DNA of 64,000 nucleotides from assembly GCA_945906305.1 (NCBI GenBank), contig CAMDQT010000001.1, forward strand, positions 124,001 to 188,000, given 5' to 3'. The stretch is from Ferrithrix thermotolerans DSM 19514 (GTDB lineage: Bacteria; Actinomycetota; Acidimicrobiia; Acidimicrobiales; CAIXPF01). Below the pieces are notes generated by a model. That model did no database searches. It was not told the origin of the DNA and worked only from the letters and a program-made list of their open reading frames with translations. Positions 26,901 through 34,018 of this stretch are shown one piece after another; position 1 is the stretch's first letter, and each line of letters starts with the position of its first letter. The translations under genes were made by a program, and so were the position numbers.

Positions 26901-27860
26901 GTGAGCGTGATAGACGAGTACCTCGACACGTTGCCCGAGTCACAGCGGGCGACCCTGACGGCGTTGTGTCACGCCTTGCGTGAGCTGCTGCCGGGGGCGG
27001 AGGAGCGGATCAGCTACGCCATGCCGTGTTTCGCGGTGCGCGGCAAGGCCATCGCTGGATTCGGCGGGTTCAAGGCTCATTGCTCGTACTTCCCCCATAG
27101 CGGCTCGGTGCTTCCCGAGGTCGCTGGCCTGCCACCTTGGGCCGATGCGCAGGGTGGCACCTTGCGCTTCCCGATCGGCCGGCGTCTGGCGAAGCCGCTG
27201 CTCCGGCAGTTGATCAGGTTGCGTCTCGATCAGATCTCGGCGGTGACCAATGGGAAACGAATCGAGTTCTTCGACGACGCCACGGTGAAGGCCGAAGGCT
27301 CGATGAAGGACGGTCTGCTCCATGGCGGGTGGCGCTGGTACCGACGCGACGGGTCGCTGTTGCGCACCGGCGGGTTTCTCATGGGGGAGCAAGCCGGCGA
27401 GTGGAAGACCTGGGACCGCAGCGGAAACCCGGTCGGGCTGGGGGAAACTCGCCCGGGCGTGGTGTTGCTTTCGGGGGGTAACCCTCAGATCGCCAAGGGC
27501 GACGGCGACCCGCCGGTGCAGGCCTACCTGGGCGCGTTGACGGGGTGGAAGCACGACGTCGTGGCCCGCCTCGACGCGCTCATCGAGCAGGCGGTGCCCG
27601 ACCTGACCAAGGCGGTGCGCTGGAACTCGCCGTTCTACGGCACCGAGGAGGGGGGCTGGTTCCTCGGTGTGCACTGTCTCACCCGCTACGTGAAGGTGAG
27701 CTTCTTTGCTGGTACCTCGCTTGAACCCATGCCGCCGGTGCCATCAAAGGTTGAGGGAACGCGCGCTCTGCACCTTCACGAGCAGGACGACGTTGATGAT
27801 CAACTGCTTCTCGGGTGGGTGCGACAGGCCGCAGACCAACCGGGCTGGCGGGGATTCTGA
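26901..27860 (+). CDS. DUF1801 - MORN-like - DUF1801 fusion protein
   Basis: A 319-residue protein with an unusual symmetrical layout. Residues about 1-110 form one DUF1801/YdhG-like domain (ISYAMPCFAVRGK, HCSYFPHSGSVL). Residues about 115-180 contain MORN/YwqK-like repeats (GLLHGGWRWYRRDGSLL, GEQAGEWKTWDRSGNPVG). Residues about 200-315 form a second DUF1801 domain (LDALIEQAVPDLTKAVRWNSPFYG, VKVSFFAG). DUF1801 proteins are uncharacterised small alpha/beta domains; some resemble iron-binding frataxin. GTG at 26901 is preferred because homologous residues start there (VSVIDEYLDTL). It is the last gene before ssrA, whose terminator hairpin it faces. Confidence 0.75.
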   Translation: MSVIDEYLDTLPESQRATLTALCHALRELLPGAEERISYAMPCFAVRGKAIAGFGGFKAHCSYFPHSGSVLPEVAGLPPWADAQGGTLRFPIGRRLAKPLLRQLIRLRLDQISAVTNGKRIEFFDDATVKAEGSMKDGLLHGGWRWYRRDGSLLRTGGFLMGEQAGEWKTWDRSGNPVGLGETRPGVVLLSGGNPQIAKGDGDPPVQAYLGALTGWKHDVVARLDALIEQAVPDLTKAVRWNSPFYGTEEGGWFLGVHCLTRYVKVSFFAGTSLEPMPPVPSKVEGTRALHLHEQDDVDDQLLLGWVRQAADQPGWRGF

Positions 27861-27864
27861 AGGG

Positions 27865-27899
27865 CGAGAACAAACCCGGGCCCTCATCGGACCCGGGTT
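27865..27899 (-). terminator. Rho-independent terminator of ssrA
   Basis: A perfect 8-bp inverted repeat, AACCCGGG (27873-27880) with CCCGGGTT (27892-27899) and an 11-base loop, lies 13 bases beyond the 3' end of the tmRNA. Read on the minus strand it is followed by TTTGTTC, a short U-rich tract. It could also serve the DUF1801 gene from the other side, where its exit side is A/G rich rather than T rich. Confidence 0.75.
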
Positions 27900-27912
27900 C
27901 GCTTGCCTTGTG

Positions 27913-28308
27913 TGGAGCTGGGGAGAATCGAACTCCCGTCCGCTGAGCGGTCGTCGTTCGCGTTACGACCATTCCCGAGATGTGCCTTACGGTCGCCACC
28001 CTGCCGGGTCAGGTGATCGTCGCACCGAGGTGTTCGGATCGTCCGCCGGAACTTTCTCCGGGGTCAGAGTTCTTTCCTTCCGTCAGCGGTCTCTCCACGC
28101 CGTCCCCCACCGCTTCTGTTGCCAGGCTGCGGCGAGCAGGCCCCGCGTACCGTCACCGGTCGCAATGTTCCTCTAGTCTCCTGAGTTATCAGGCGGCAAG
28201 AGCGAGATCGTCAGTTTTGGCGTCTCATTGGTTGCCCCGTTTCACGAGTCTGAGCAACTCGGGTCGCACGTTCGATTTCCGGTCCCAACGTCGAAACCGG
28301 TCAGCCCC
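27913..28308 (-). ncRNA. ssrA: Transfer-messenger RNA (tmRNA)
   Basis: Rescues stalled ribosomes by acting as tRNA-Ala and as a short message tagging the stuck protein for degradation. The 5' end (28308) reads GGGGCTGACCGGTTTCGAC and pairs over seven positions with CAGCTCC at the 3' end; the T-arm GGGAG-TTCGATT-CTCCC is intact. The discriminator A is at 27913 and CCA is not encoded. The tag frame starts at the GCC on 28219-28221 and encodes AKTDDLALAA, ending with TGA (28189-28191) and immediately TAA (28186-28188). The preceding GAGAC resembles the usual resume-codon context; choosing the codon before would add Asp. smpB lies 45 bases upstream on the same strand. Confidence 0.95.
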
Positions 28309-28353
28309 GTACGTTGCCCACTCTAGCGGCTCGGGTGGCCGCGCCGCATGGGT

Positions 28354-28863
28354 TCAGCGGCTTGCTCGCGCCGCCGCGTTGTGGCGCATGGCGGCGGCGA
28401 GGGCTTTGCGCTTGTCGAGGTCGGCGTCGCGCTTGGCGATCACCTGGCGCTTGTCGTAGTCCTTGCGGCCTCGACCCAACCCGAGTTCGACCTTCACCCT
28501 GCCGTCCTTGAGATACAGCCGCAGCGGCACCATGGTCAGATGCTGCTGGTCAGCGATGGACTGCCAGCGCTCGCGCTCGGCCCGGTGCACCAGCAGCTTG
28601 CGTTGCCGCTCGGGTTCGTGCGAGCCGAAACCCTGCGCCATCACATAGGGGCCGATATGTAACCCGACCAGCCACAACTCGCCCCGTACCACCCGGGCGA
28701 AGGCGTCGTTCAGCCGGACCTTCGCCTCGCGGAGCGATTTCACCTCCGATCCGTGCAGCACGAGCCCGCACTCCATGGTGTCGGTGATGTCGAACTCGCG
28801 GTGCGCGGCCTTGTTGACGGCGATGGTCCGGTTGCGATCGTCGGGGCGTTTGGCCGGGGCCAT
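28354..28863 (-). CDS. smpB: SsrA-binding protein SmpB
   Basis: Delivers tmRNA to stalled ribosomes, mimicking a codon-anticodon stem. The 169-residue protein has the conserved N-terminal region IAVNKAAHREFDI, then ETMECGLVLHGSEVKSLR-like DTMECGLVLHGSEVKSLR (about 28-45), and the C-terminal GRKDYDKR tail region that enters the mRNA channel. ATG at 28863 is the start. It immediately precedes ssrA, the partner RNA, on the same strand. It is divergent from the mec-cysO-cysM operon; the 60-base gap between them must hold both promoters or the mec promoter lies within smpB. Confidence 0.96.
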   Translation of the reverse strand: MAPAKRPDDRNRTIAVNKAAHREFDITDTMECGLVLHGSEVKSLREAKVRLNDAFARVVRGELWLVGLHIGPYVMAQGFGSHEPERQRKLLVHRAERERWQSIADQQHLTMVPLRLYLKDGRVKVELGLGRGRKDYDKRQVIAKRDADLDKRKALAAAMRHNAAARASR

Positions 28864-28923
28864 ATCGACGCCGACGCTAGCCGACCCTCGCTGACGGCCC
28901 TGGGCGGCGCTAGCGTTCGGGTT

Positions 28924-29331
28924 GTGCTGACCCTGCCCCGGGCCGTGTATGAGGACTTAGTCGCCCAGGCTCTCGACGAGGCCCCACTCGAATGCTGTGG
29001 ACTTCTCGCGGGCGACCCCGAAACCGGCGAGGTGGCCCGCTACTTCCGCTGTAGCAATTCGGCCGCTTCGGCCCGCGTCTACACCGTGGATGCCCGTGAC
29101 CAGCTGCGGGCCACCCGAAGCGCCGAAGACGATGGGCTCGAGGTCATCGGCGTGTTGCACTCGCACACTCACACCCCGCCTTACCCGTCCCAAACCGACA
29201 TCGACGCGGCCCCCGACCCAACATGGCACTACGCCATCATCTCCCTCGCCGACGCCGAGCCGTCACTGCGCTCGTTCCGCATCGACAACGCCGTCGTGGT
29301 GGAGGAGCGGGTCATCGTGCGCCCCGCCTAA
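28924..29331 (+). CDS. mec: JAMM/M67-family metalloprotease acting on the CysO sulfur carrier (Mec-like)
   Basis: Zinc peptidase of 135 residues. The JAMM signature is complete: an upstream Glu in EAPLECCGLL (residues about 20-29) and HSHTHTPPYPSQTD (about 79-92) giving HxHx7Sx2D. In Mycobacterium tuberculosis the orthologous protease removes newly made cysteine from the CysO carrier. Here it is followed by cysO and cysM in the same order. The start is the GTG at 28924, just inside the divergent gap to smpB. Because the neighbouring CysO ends GG-Leu-Ala, this protease may also trim the carrier to expose the diglycine. Confidence 0.9.
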   Translation: MLTLPRAVYEDLVAQALDEAPLECCGLLAGDPETGEVARYFRCSNSAASARVYTVDARDQLRATRSAEDDGLEVIGVLHSHTHTPPYPSQTDIDAAPDPTWHYAIISLADAEPSLRSFRIDNAVVVEERVIVRPA

Positions 29332-29425
29332 GCGCGTCGCGGTGCGAAAATAGGTCGGGGCTGGGCAATGCCGAGGGCCGGTGGGTATATTCCTGACCAG
29401 GTTTCTCATATTTCGGAGTGTGCCC

Positions 29426-29707
29426 GTGCCCGTCAGTATTCGCCTACCAACCGTGCTTCGTCCCCATGCGGCGGGTCAGTCCGTCGTCGACGCCAGTGCG
29501 GGCACCGTCGGTGAGATCGTCGCCGAGTTGGTGGGGCGTTTCCCGGGCATGAAGGGCAATCTGCTCACCGACAGCGGTGAGCTGCAGCGGTTCGTCAACA
29601 TCTACGTGAACGAGGAAGACATCCGTTACCTCGACAAGGCCGCCACGGTCGTCGCCGACGGTGCCGAGCTCACGATCTTGCCTGCAGTGGCCGGCGGGCT
29701 GGCCTGA
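29426..29707 (+). CDS. cysO: CysO-like ubiquitin-fold sulfur carrier protein with C-terminal extension
   Basis: Small beta-grasp protein (93 residues) of the ThiS/MoaD family that carries sulfide as a C-terminal thiocarboxylate for cysteine synthesis. Body features match CysO: IRLPTVLRPHAAGQ, RFVNIYVNEEDIRYL, and the tail LTILPAVAGG. The frame does not stop at GG; it adds Leu-Ala. A free diglycine C-terminus is needed for adenylation and thiocarboxylation, so proteolytic maturation is predicted, most simply by the JAMM protease encoded just upstream. GTG at 29426 is chosen because GGAG sits seven bases upstream; GTG at 29420 is too close to that box. It is two bases from cysM. Confidence 0.9.
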   Translation: MPVSIRLPTVLRPHAAGQSVVDASAGTVGEIVAELVGRFPGMKGNLLTDSGELQRFVNIYVNEEDIRYLDKAATVVADGAELTILPAVAGGLA

Positions 29708-29709
29708 CC

Positions 29710-30669
29710 GTGGTCCGCGTCGGTTCGGTCGTCGACCTAATCGGCAACACGCCAATGGTGGACATCTCGAACCTGTCGCCCCGTCCCCGGGCAAAAATCC
29801 TGGTCAAGTTGGAGGGTGTTAATCCGGGCGGCTCGGTCAAAGACCGTATCGCCAAGGCCATGATTGAGCGGGCCGAGGCCGACGGCGAGTTGTATCCCGG
29901 CCGTCGCATCGTCGAGCCGTCCTCGGGCAATACCGGCATCGGCATGGCCCTCATCGCTCAATTGCGCGGCTATCCAATCACCATTGTGATGCCGGACAAC
30001 AACACGGCTGAACGCACCCAGCTCCTGCAGATCTACGGTGCCGACATCGTCTACACACCGGGGGTCGAAGGCTCCAACGGGGCCATCCGCCGGGCTCAGG
30101 AACTCGCCGACGAGCACCCCGATTGGGCCTTTCTCTATCAGTACGGCAACGAGGCCAACCCTCAGGCCCACTACGAGGGCACCGGTCCCGAGATACTCGC
30201 CGACGTTCCCGAGGTCACCCACTTCGTGGCCGGCCTCGGCACGAGTGGCACCATCGTGGGCGTGGGGACCTACCTCAAAGAACACAAGCCGTCGGTCAAG
30301 GTGTTCGCCATCGAACCGCCGGCCGGAGAGAAGGTGGAGGGGTTGCGCAGCCTCGACGACGGGTTCGTGCCTCCCATCTTCCAGAAGTGGGGTGGGGCCG
30401 ATCTGCTCGACGGCAAGCGCATCGTCCGACCGCTCGAGTCCGTCACTTGGACCCGGCGTCTGGCCGCTGAATGTGCCATTTTCGCGGGGATTTCCACCGG
30501 CGCTGCCGTGGCGGGCGCAGTCAAGGTCGCCGAACGTCTCGACCCGGGCGAGGAGGCCACGATTGTGGTGATCTCACCCGACGGTGGTTGGAAGTACCTC
30601 TCGACGGGCATCTACACCGTCAGCCTGGAGCAGGCGGCGCAGATCGCGGAGACTGTCAACACCTGGTAA
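29710..30669 (+). CDS. cysM: O-phosphoserine sulfhydrylase (CysO-dependent cysteine synthase) CysM
   Basis: PLP enzyme that condenses O-phosphoserine with CysO-thiocarboxylate to give CysO-cysteine. The 319-residue protein has the PLP lysine in GGSVKDRIA (about residue 44), SSGNTGIG (about 77-84), the phosphate-binding [10 protein letters not shown] and the C-terminal [13 protein letters not shown] loop reading [12 protein letters not shown] keeps the Arg that in the mycobacterial enzyme selects phosphoserine over acetylserine. GTG at 29710 follows the cysO stop by two bases. The preceding mec and cysO genes make the phosphoserine route far more likely than the classical CysK route. Confidence 0.94.
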   Translation: MVRVGSVVDLIGNTPMVDISNLSPRPRAKILVKLEGVNPGGSVKDRIAKAMIERAEADGELYPGRRIVEPSSGNTGIGMALIAQLRGYPITIVMPDNNTAERTQLLQIYGADIVYTPGVEGSNGAIRRAQELADEHPDWAFLYQYGNEANPQAHYEGTGPEILADVPEVTHFVAGLGTSGTIVGVGTYLKEHKPSVKVFAIEPPAGEKVEGLRSLDDGFVPPIFQKWGGADLLDGKRIVRPLESVTWTRRLAAECAIFAGISTGAAVAGAVKVAERLDPGEEATIVVISPDGGWKYLSTGIYTVSLEQAAQIAETVNTW

Positions 30670-30715
30670 TCCCGGCCATTTCGACCGATCCGACCCGATG
30701 AACCCTGGAGACCCT

Positions 30716-31435
30716 GTGCGCCCCGACGGCCGTGCCCCCGACGAACTACGTCCCATCCGCTTTGACCGTGACTACACCGACATGACGCCCGGTTCGGTCC
30801 TGGTGACCTTCGGCCGCACCCGCGTGCTGTGCACCGTGTCCATTGAGGAAGACATCCCTCGCTGGCTCAAGGGCAAGGGCTCGGGTTGGGTCAGCGCCGA
30901 GTACGCCATGCTTCCCGGTTCCTCGAACGAGCGCATCCGTCGGTCGCTCACCAATGGTCGTTCCCAGGAGATCCAGCGACTCATCGGTCGCTCGCTACGC
31001 GCCGTCACCGATCTTGTGGCCCTCGGCGAAACGTCCATCACCGTGGACTGTGACGTGTTGCAGGCCGACGGCGGTACCCGCACCGCCTCGATCTGTGGTT
31101 CCTACCTGGCCCTGCACGACGCGTGCAGCCGCCTGGTGGCCGCGGGCAAGTTGCGACGCCATCCGCTCACCGATGCCCTCGCCGCTATCTCGGTGGGATT
31201 GCTCGACGGCGTGGCGCTGCTCGATCTGCCCTATGTCGAAGATTCGCAGGCCGAGGTCGATTTCAACGTGGTGATGACCGGCGCGGGTCGCTTTGTCGAG
31301 GTACAGGGCACTGCCGAGGGTGCCGTCTTCTCTCGGTCCGAACTCGATGCGCTCATCGACCTAGCCGCCGGTGGCATCGCCGAGATCGTCGCCATGCAGC
31401 AGGCCTACCTCGCCATCCCCGTCCCGGTGCGCTGA
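30716..31435 (+). CDS. rph: Ribonuclease PH
   Basis: Phosphorolytic 3' exonuclease that trims tRNA 3' ends. The 239-residue product begins [15 protein letters not shown] and has [17 protein letters not shown], the conserved [12 protein letters not shown]-like [25 protein letters not shown], and [15 protein letters not shown]; the phosphate-binding Arg residues are present. GTG at 30716 is preferred because GGAG lies five bases upstream; ATG at 30698 is in frame but lacks such a site. The order cysM-rph-rdgB is conserved in mycobacteria (with a few extra genes there), so the block is ancestral. Confidence 0.94.
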   Translation: MRPDGRAPDELRPIRFDRDYTDMTPGSVLVTFGRTRVLCTVSIEEDIPRWLKGKGSGWVSAEYAMLPGSSNERIRRSLTNGRSQEIQRLIGRSLRAVTDLVALGETSITVDCDVLQADGGTRTASICGSYLALHDACSRLVAAGKLRRHPLTDALAAISVGLLDGVALLDLPYVEDSQAEVDFNVVMTGAGRFVEVQGTAEGAVFSRSELDALIDLAAGGIAEIVAMQQAYLAIPVPVR

Positions 31436-31440
31436 GCGGC

Positions 31441-32043
31441 GTGCGCGCCCTGGTTGCCGCTACGGCCAATCCAGACAAGCTGGTGGAACTCCAAGCTCTA
31501 CTCGCCGTGGCGGGCATCGAGTTGCTGGCCCGGCCAGCATCGGTGCCCGATGTGGTGGAGGACGGTGACAGCCTGCTGGCCAACGCCCGCCTCAAGGCGG
31601 TAGCGGTGCTCGCCGCCGCTCGCGGACATGCCGCAGTGGCCGAGGACACCGGCCTCGAGGTCGACGCCCTCGACGGAGCTCCTGGCATCCATGCGGCTCG
31701 GTATGGCGGGCCGGATGCGAGCTATGGGGACAACGTCGACAAGCTTCTCGCCGAGTTGCTGCGGGTCGGTGCCACCACGCCGGCGCAGCGGCGGGCCCGG
31801 TTCCGCACGGTGGCCGTCGTACGCTGGCCGGACGGGCGGGAAGCGGCCGTCGAGGGTGTCGTGGAGGGCCACATCACGACGGCGCGCCGCGGCGAAGGTT
31901 GGGGCTACGACCCGGTCTTCGAGCCCGACGAGGCCAACGGGCGTACGTTCGCTGAGCTCGTCCCGGGCGAAAAGGACGCCATCTCCCACCGGGGTCGCGC
32001 CATGCGGGCGCTGTGCGATCGCCTCGCGGGCGAGACCGACTGA
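31441..32043 (+). CDS. rdgB: dITP/XTP pyrophosphatase (RdgB/HAM1 family)
   Basis: House-cleaning enzyme that hydrolyses ITP, dITP and XTP to monophosphates so deaminated purines are not built into nucleic acids. The 200-residue protein shows the family markers VAATANPDKLVEL at the N-terminus, AVAEDTGLEVDALDGAPGIHAARYGG in the middle, GEGWGYDPVFEP and the C-terminal SHRGRAM. GTG at 31441 is five bases beyond the rph stop. Product length and motifs leave little doubt. Confidence 0.94.
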   Translation: MRALVAATANPDKLVELQALLAVAGIELLARPASVPDVVEDGDSLLANARLKAVAVLAAARGHAAVAEDTGLEVDALDGAPGIHAARYGGPDASYGDNVDKLLAELLRVGATTPAQRRARFRTVAVVRWPDGREAAVEGVVEGHITTARRGEGWGYDPVFEPDEANGRTFAELVPGEKDAISHRGRAMRALCDRLAGETD

Positions 32044-32053
32044 TTGGTCTCGG

Positions 32054-33091
32054 CTACCAGCCGCGCAGGTCGATTTCCCACTCGTCGACCACGACGCCGT
32101 CGCGCAGGACCGTGAAACGCTCGTGGTAGGCGACGGTAGGATCGACGTGCGCCGGTCGTAGCGCCACCAAGTCCCCGATGCTCGGGCGCGCCGCGCTCGA
32201 GCTGTCCGGCGGTAAGGCGAAGGTCACGTGTTCGTCGGAGCAGAACCAAACCTTCGCCCGCGTGCCAGCGGCGAGTTCCAACTCGGGTAGGCCATGGTCC
32301 ATGCCCAGCGCCTTGAGCCCGGCATCGGCCACGAAGTACTCCCGCCCATCGCGTGTACCGCGCGACAACACCGTGGCCGCGACCGCGAGCGCCTCTCGGA
32401 AGGGCAACCCGGCCTTGGCGTAGGCGCCGTCCATCAAGGTGTAGCTGCCCGCCTGTATTTCGCTCACCCAGTGGTTGAGATCGTAGGTGCCGGTGCCACC
32501 CCCCGAGATCACATCACCGCCGACCACTCGGTGAGCGGCAGTCAGAGCCGCCATGGCCACTTCGACGCCGCGGGCGCGTTCCGCCCGGTCGGCGTTGCCC
32601 ATCACATGGCCCTCGTAGCCCATCACCCCGCGAACCTCAAGGCCGACACGGCGGGCCTCATCGGCCAGACGGCCAGCATCGGCAGGATCGCAGCCGCAGC
32701 GGGCCAAGCCCACGTTGACATCGATCAGCACGGCGGCGATACCGGCCCGGGCGGCAGCAGCGATTGTCTCGTCGGAGTCAACCGCCACCGTTACCCTCGC
32801 CTCGAGCGCCGCCATTGCCGCTAGGCGGCGCGCGTCGAGTGTCTCGTTGGCCAGCAGCAGGTCCGCCCCGAGGCCAGCGTGGGCCATGCCCATGATCTCG
32901 CGCGGTGTGGCGGCACAAAATCCGTGATGGCCGGCGTCGCGCAACTTGGCGGCGAGCGCGGTGGACTTGAACGCCTTCACATGAGGGCGGCACCGATGGG
33001 CGGGCAGCGCCGCGGCCATGGTGCTCACGTTGTGGAAGAAGGCTCCGGCATCCACCACGAGGGCGGGCGTGGCGAGCGCCGGTAGTTGCAT
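32054..33091 (-). CDS. D-threonine aldolase-like PLP enzyme (alanine racemase N-terminal fold)
   Basis: A 345-residue fold-type III PLP enzyme. The PLP lysine is in RPHVKAFKS (about residues 35-43), close to the RPHVKTHK of D-threonine aldolases and D-serine dehydratases; the C-terminal metal site reads SDEHV. Also seen are VDVNVGLARCG-like DVNVGLARCG and SGGGTGTY, which bind PLP phosphate. It may cleave D-beta-hydroxy amino acids to glycine plus aldehyde, or dehydrate D-serine. ATG at 33091 is clear. It converges with rdgB (gap 10 bases) and is separated from the tRNA by the large palindrome at 33142-33173. No linked amino-acid gene helps fix the substrate. Confidence 0.85.
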   Translation of the reverse strand: MQLPALATPALVVDAGAFFHNVSTMAAALPAHRCRPHVKAFKSTALAAKLRDAGHHGFCAATPREIMGMAHAGLGADLLLANETLDARRLAAMAALEARVTVAVDSDETIAAAARAGIAAVLIDVNVGLARCGCDPADAGRLADEARRVGLEVRGVMGYEGHVMGNADRAERARGVEVAMAALTAAHRVVGGDVISGGGTGTYDLNHWVSEIQAGSYTLMDGAYAKAGLPFREALAVAATVLSRGTRDGREYFVADAGLKALGMDHGLPELELAAGTRAKVWFCSDEHVTFALPPDSSSAARPSIGDLVALRPAHVDPTVAYHERFTVLRDGVVVDEWEIDLRGW

Positions 33092-33141
33092 GGCACCTGA
33101 CGCTATCGGGTCGAATCAGCCCGCTGGACGGTGGGCGCGCC

Positions 33142-33173
33142 CCGCCGGTGAATCGAACTCGATTCACCGGCGG
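33142..33173. repeat. 32-bp palindrome with 15-bp perfect arms
   Basis: CCGCCGGTGAATCGA (33142-33156) and its exact reverse complement (33159-33173) flank a two-base centre AC. It sits between the start of the D-threonine-aldolase-like gene and the 3' end of the tRNA (13 bases beyond it on the minus strand). It could be a stem that terminates or processes tRNA transcripts, though no U-tract follows, or a dimeric repressor operator. The middle (GAATCGA) resembles T-arm sequence, which may be coincidence. Confidence 0.8.
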
Positions 33174-33186
33174 TGAGCTTCGCCTG

Positions 33187-33259
33187 TGCCGACGGAGAGA
33201 TTCGAACTCTCACTGACGACGACCTAAACGTCGTGCCTCTGCCGTTGGGCTACGTCGGC
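33187..33259 (-). tRNA. tRNA with anticodon UAG (leucine codon CUA), class I shape
   Basis: A 73-base cloverleaf read on the minus strand. Acceptor GCCGACG pairs perfectly with CGTCGGC; D-arm GCC/GGC encloses a loop with GG; anticodon stem CGACG/CGTCG encloses TTTAGGT, so positions 34-36 are UAG and G follows at 37; T-arm is GAGAG-TTCGAAT-CTCTC; discriminator is A and CCA is not encoded. The variable region is only five bases (TCAGT). Bacterial leucine tRNAs normally have a long variable arm, so the shape and anticodon conflict. Either a short-arm tRNA-Leu or a tRNA charged otherwise. It is 105 bases upstream of clpP on the other strand. Confidence 0.88.
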
Positions 33260-33305
33260 GCAGGGCCCATCTTGGCCGAGCCGGACCCTCAGCGTCGACC
33301 GCAGG

Positions 33306-33345
33306 GAGAATCGCCTCCCCCGAAGGGGTCGGGAGGCGGCTTCTC
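33306..33345 (+). promoter_or_regulatory. Hairpin in the clpP leader
   Basis: CGCCTCCC (33312-33319) pairs exactly with GGGAGGCG (33331-33338), and outer GAGAA (33306-33310) with TTCTC (33341-33345). An alternative inner stem CCCC/GGGG exists inside the loop. The structure ends 20 bases before the clpP ATG. It could regulate clpP translation or mark an operator; no U-tract follows, so simple termination is unlikely. Confidence 0.45.
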
Positions 33346-33364
33346 GCGGGTAACCTAGGACCCT

Positions 33365-33955
33365 ATGACCACCCGGTTCGACCCCCGCATGAACGACCTC
33401 GGCCCGATGATGGGCGATGCGTTCGTGTTCAACCAGCTGCTACGCGATCGGATCGTGCTCCTCGGTTCCGAGGTCGACGACGAGTCAGCCAACCGGATCA
33501 TCGCCCAGTTGCTCTACCTCGAGGCCAATGACGCCGAGAAGGACATCTGGTTGTACATCAACAGCCCGGGCGGCTCGGTGACCGCAGGCATGGCCATCTA
33601 CGACACCATGCAGTTCGTGAGCCCCGATGTGGGCACGGTGTGCATGGGCCTAGGAGCATCCATGGGCCAGTTCCTGCTGTGCGCGGGTGCACCCGGCAAA
33701 CGTTTCGCCCTGCCTCACGCCCGCATCATGATGCATCAGCCCCTCGGTGGTGTCCGCGGCCAGGCTTCTGACATCGCCATTCAGGCGGAGCAGATGAAGT
33801 ACATCAAGCGGCTTTTGGCGGAGCGCATCGCGTTCCATGCTGGCCAGACTGTGGAACAGGTTGCGGCCGACTCCGAGCGCGACCGGTGGTTCACCGCCGA
33901 GGAAGCCAAGGCTTACGGCCTCATCGACGAGGTGACGGCCAAGCGGGTGCGCTGA
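33365..33955 (+). CDS. clpP: ATP-dependent Clp protease proteolytic subunit (ClpP1-like)
   Basis: Serine peptidase that forms the barrel of Clp proteases and degrades unfolded and SsrA-tagged proteins fed by ClpX or ClpC. The 196-residue protein carries the catalytic Ser in [11 protein letters not shown], His in [11 protein letters not shown] and Asp in ADSERDRWF. Its sequence resembles mycobacterial ClpP1 ([31 protein letters not shown]). ATG at 33365 has AGGA just upstream. In most actinobacteria a second clpP and clpX follow and tig precedes; none is present here, so this copy is isolated from its usual partners. Confidence 0.95.
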   Translation: MTTRFDPRMNDLGPMMGDAFVFNQLLRDRIVLLGSEVDDESANRIIAQLLYLEANDAEKDIWLYINSPGGSVTAGMAIYDTMQFVSPDVGTVCMGLGASMGQFLLCAGAPGKRFALPHARIMMHQPLGGVRGQASDIAIQAEQMKYIKRLLAERIAFHAGQTVEQVAADSERDRWFTAEEAKAYGLIDEVTAKRVR

Positions 33956-34018
33956 GCGTGAAACCAAGCTGAGCTCGTGATGGGGCCAGCGCGGTCGGGG
34001 TCGGCAGCGCTGGGTCGG

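Noticed and set aside
27860-33260. Integration (att) sites at ssrA and at the tRNA
   Set aside because: No integrase gene and no direct repeat of either RNA 3' end were found; the palindrome near the tRNA only loosely resembles a T-arm.
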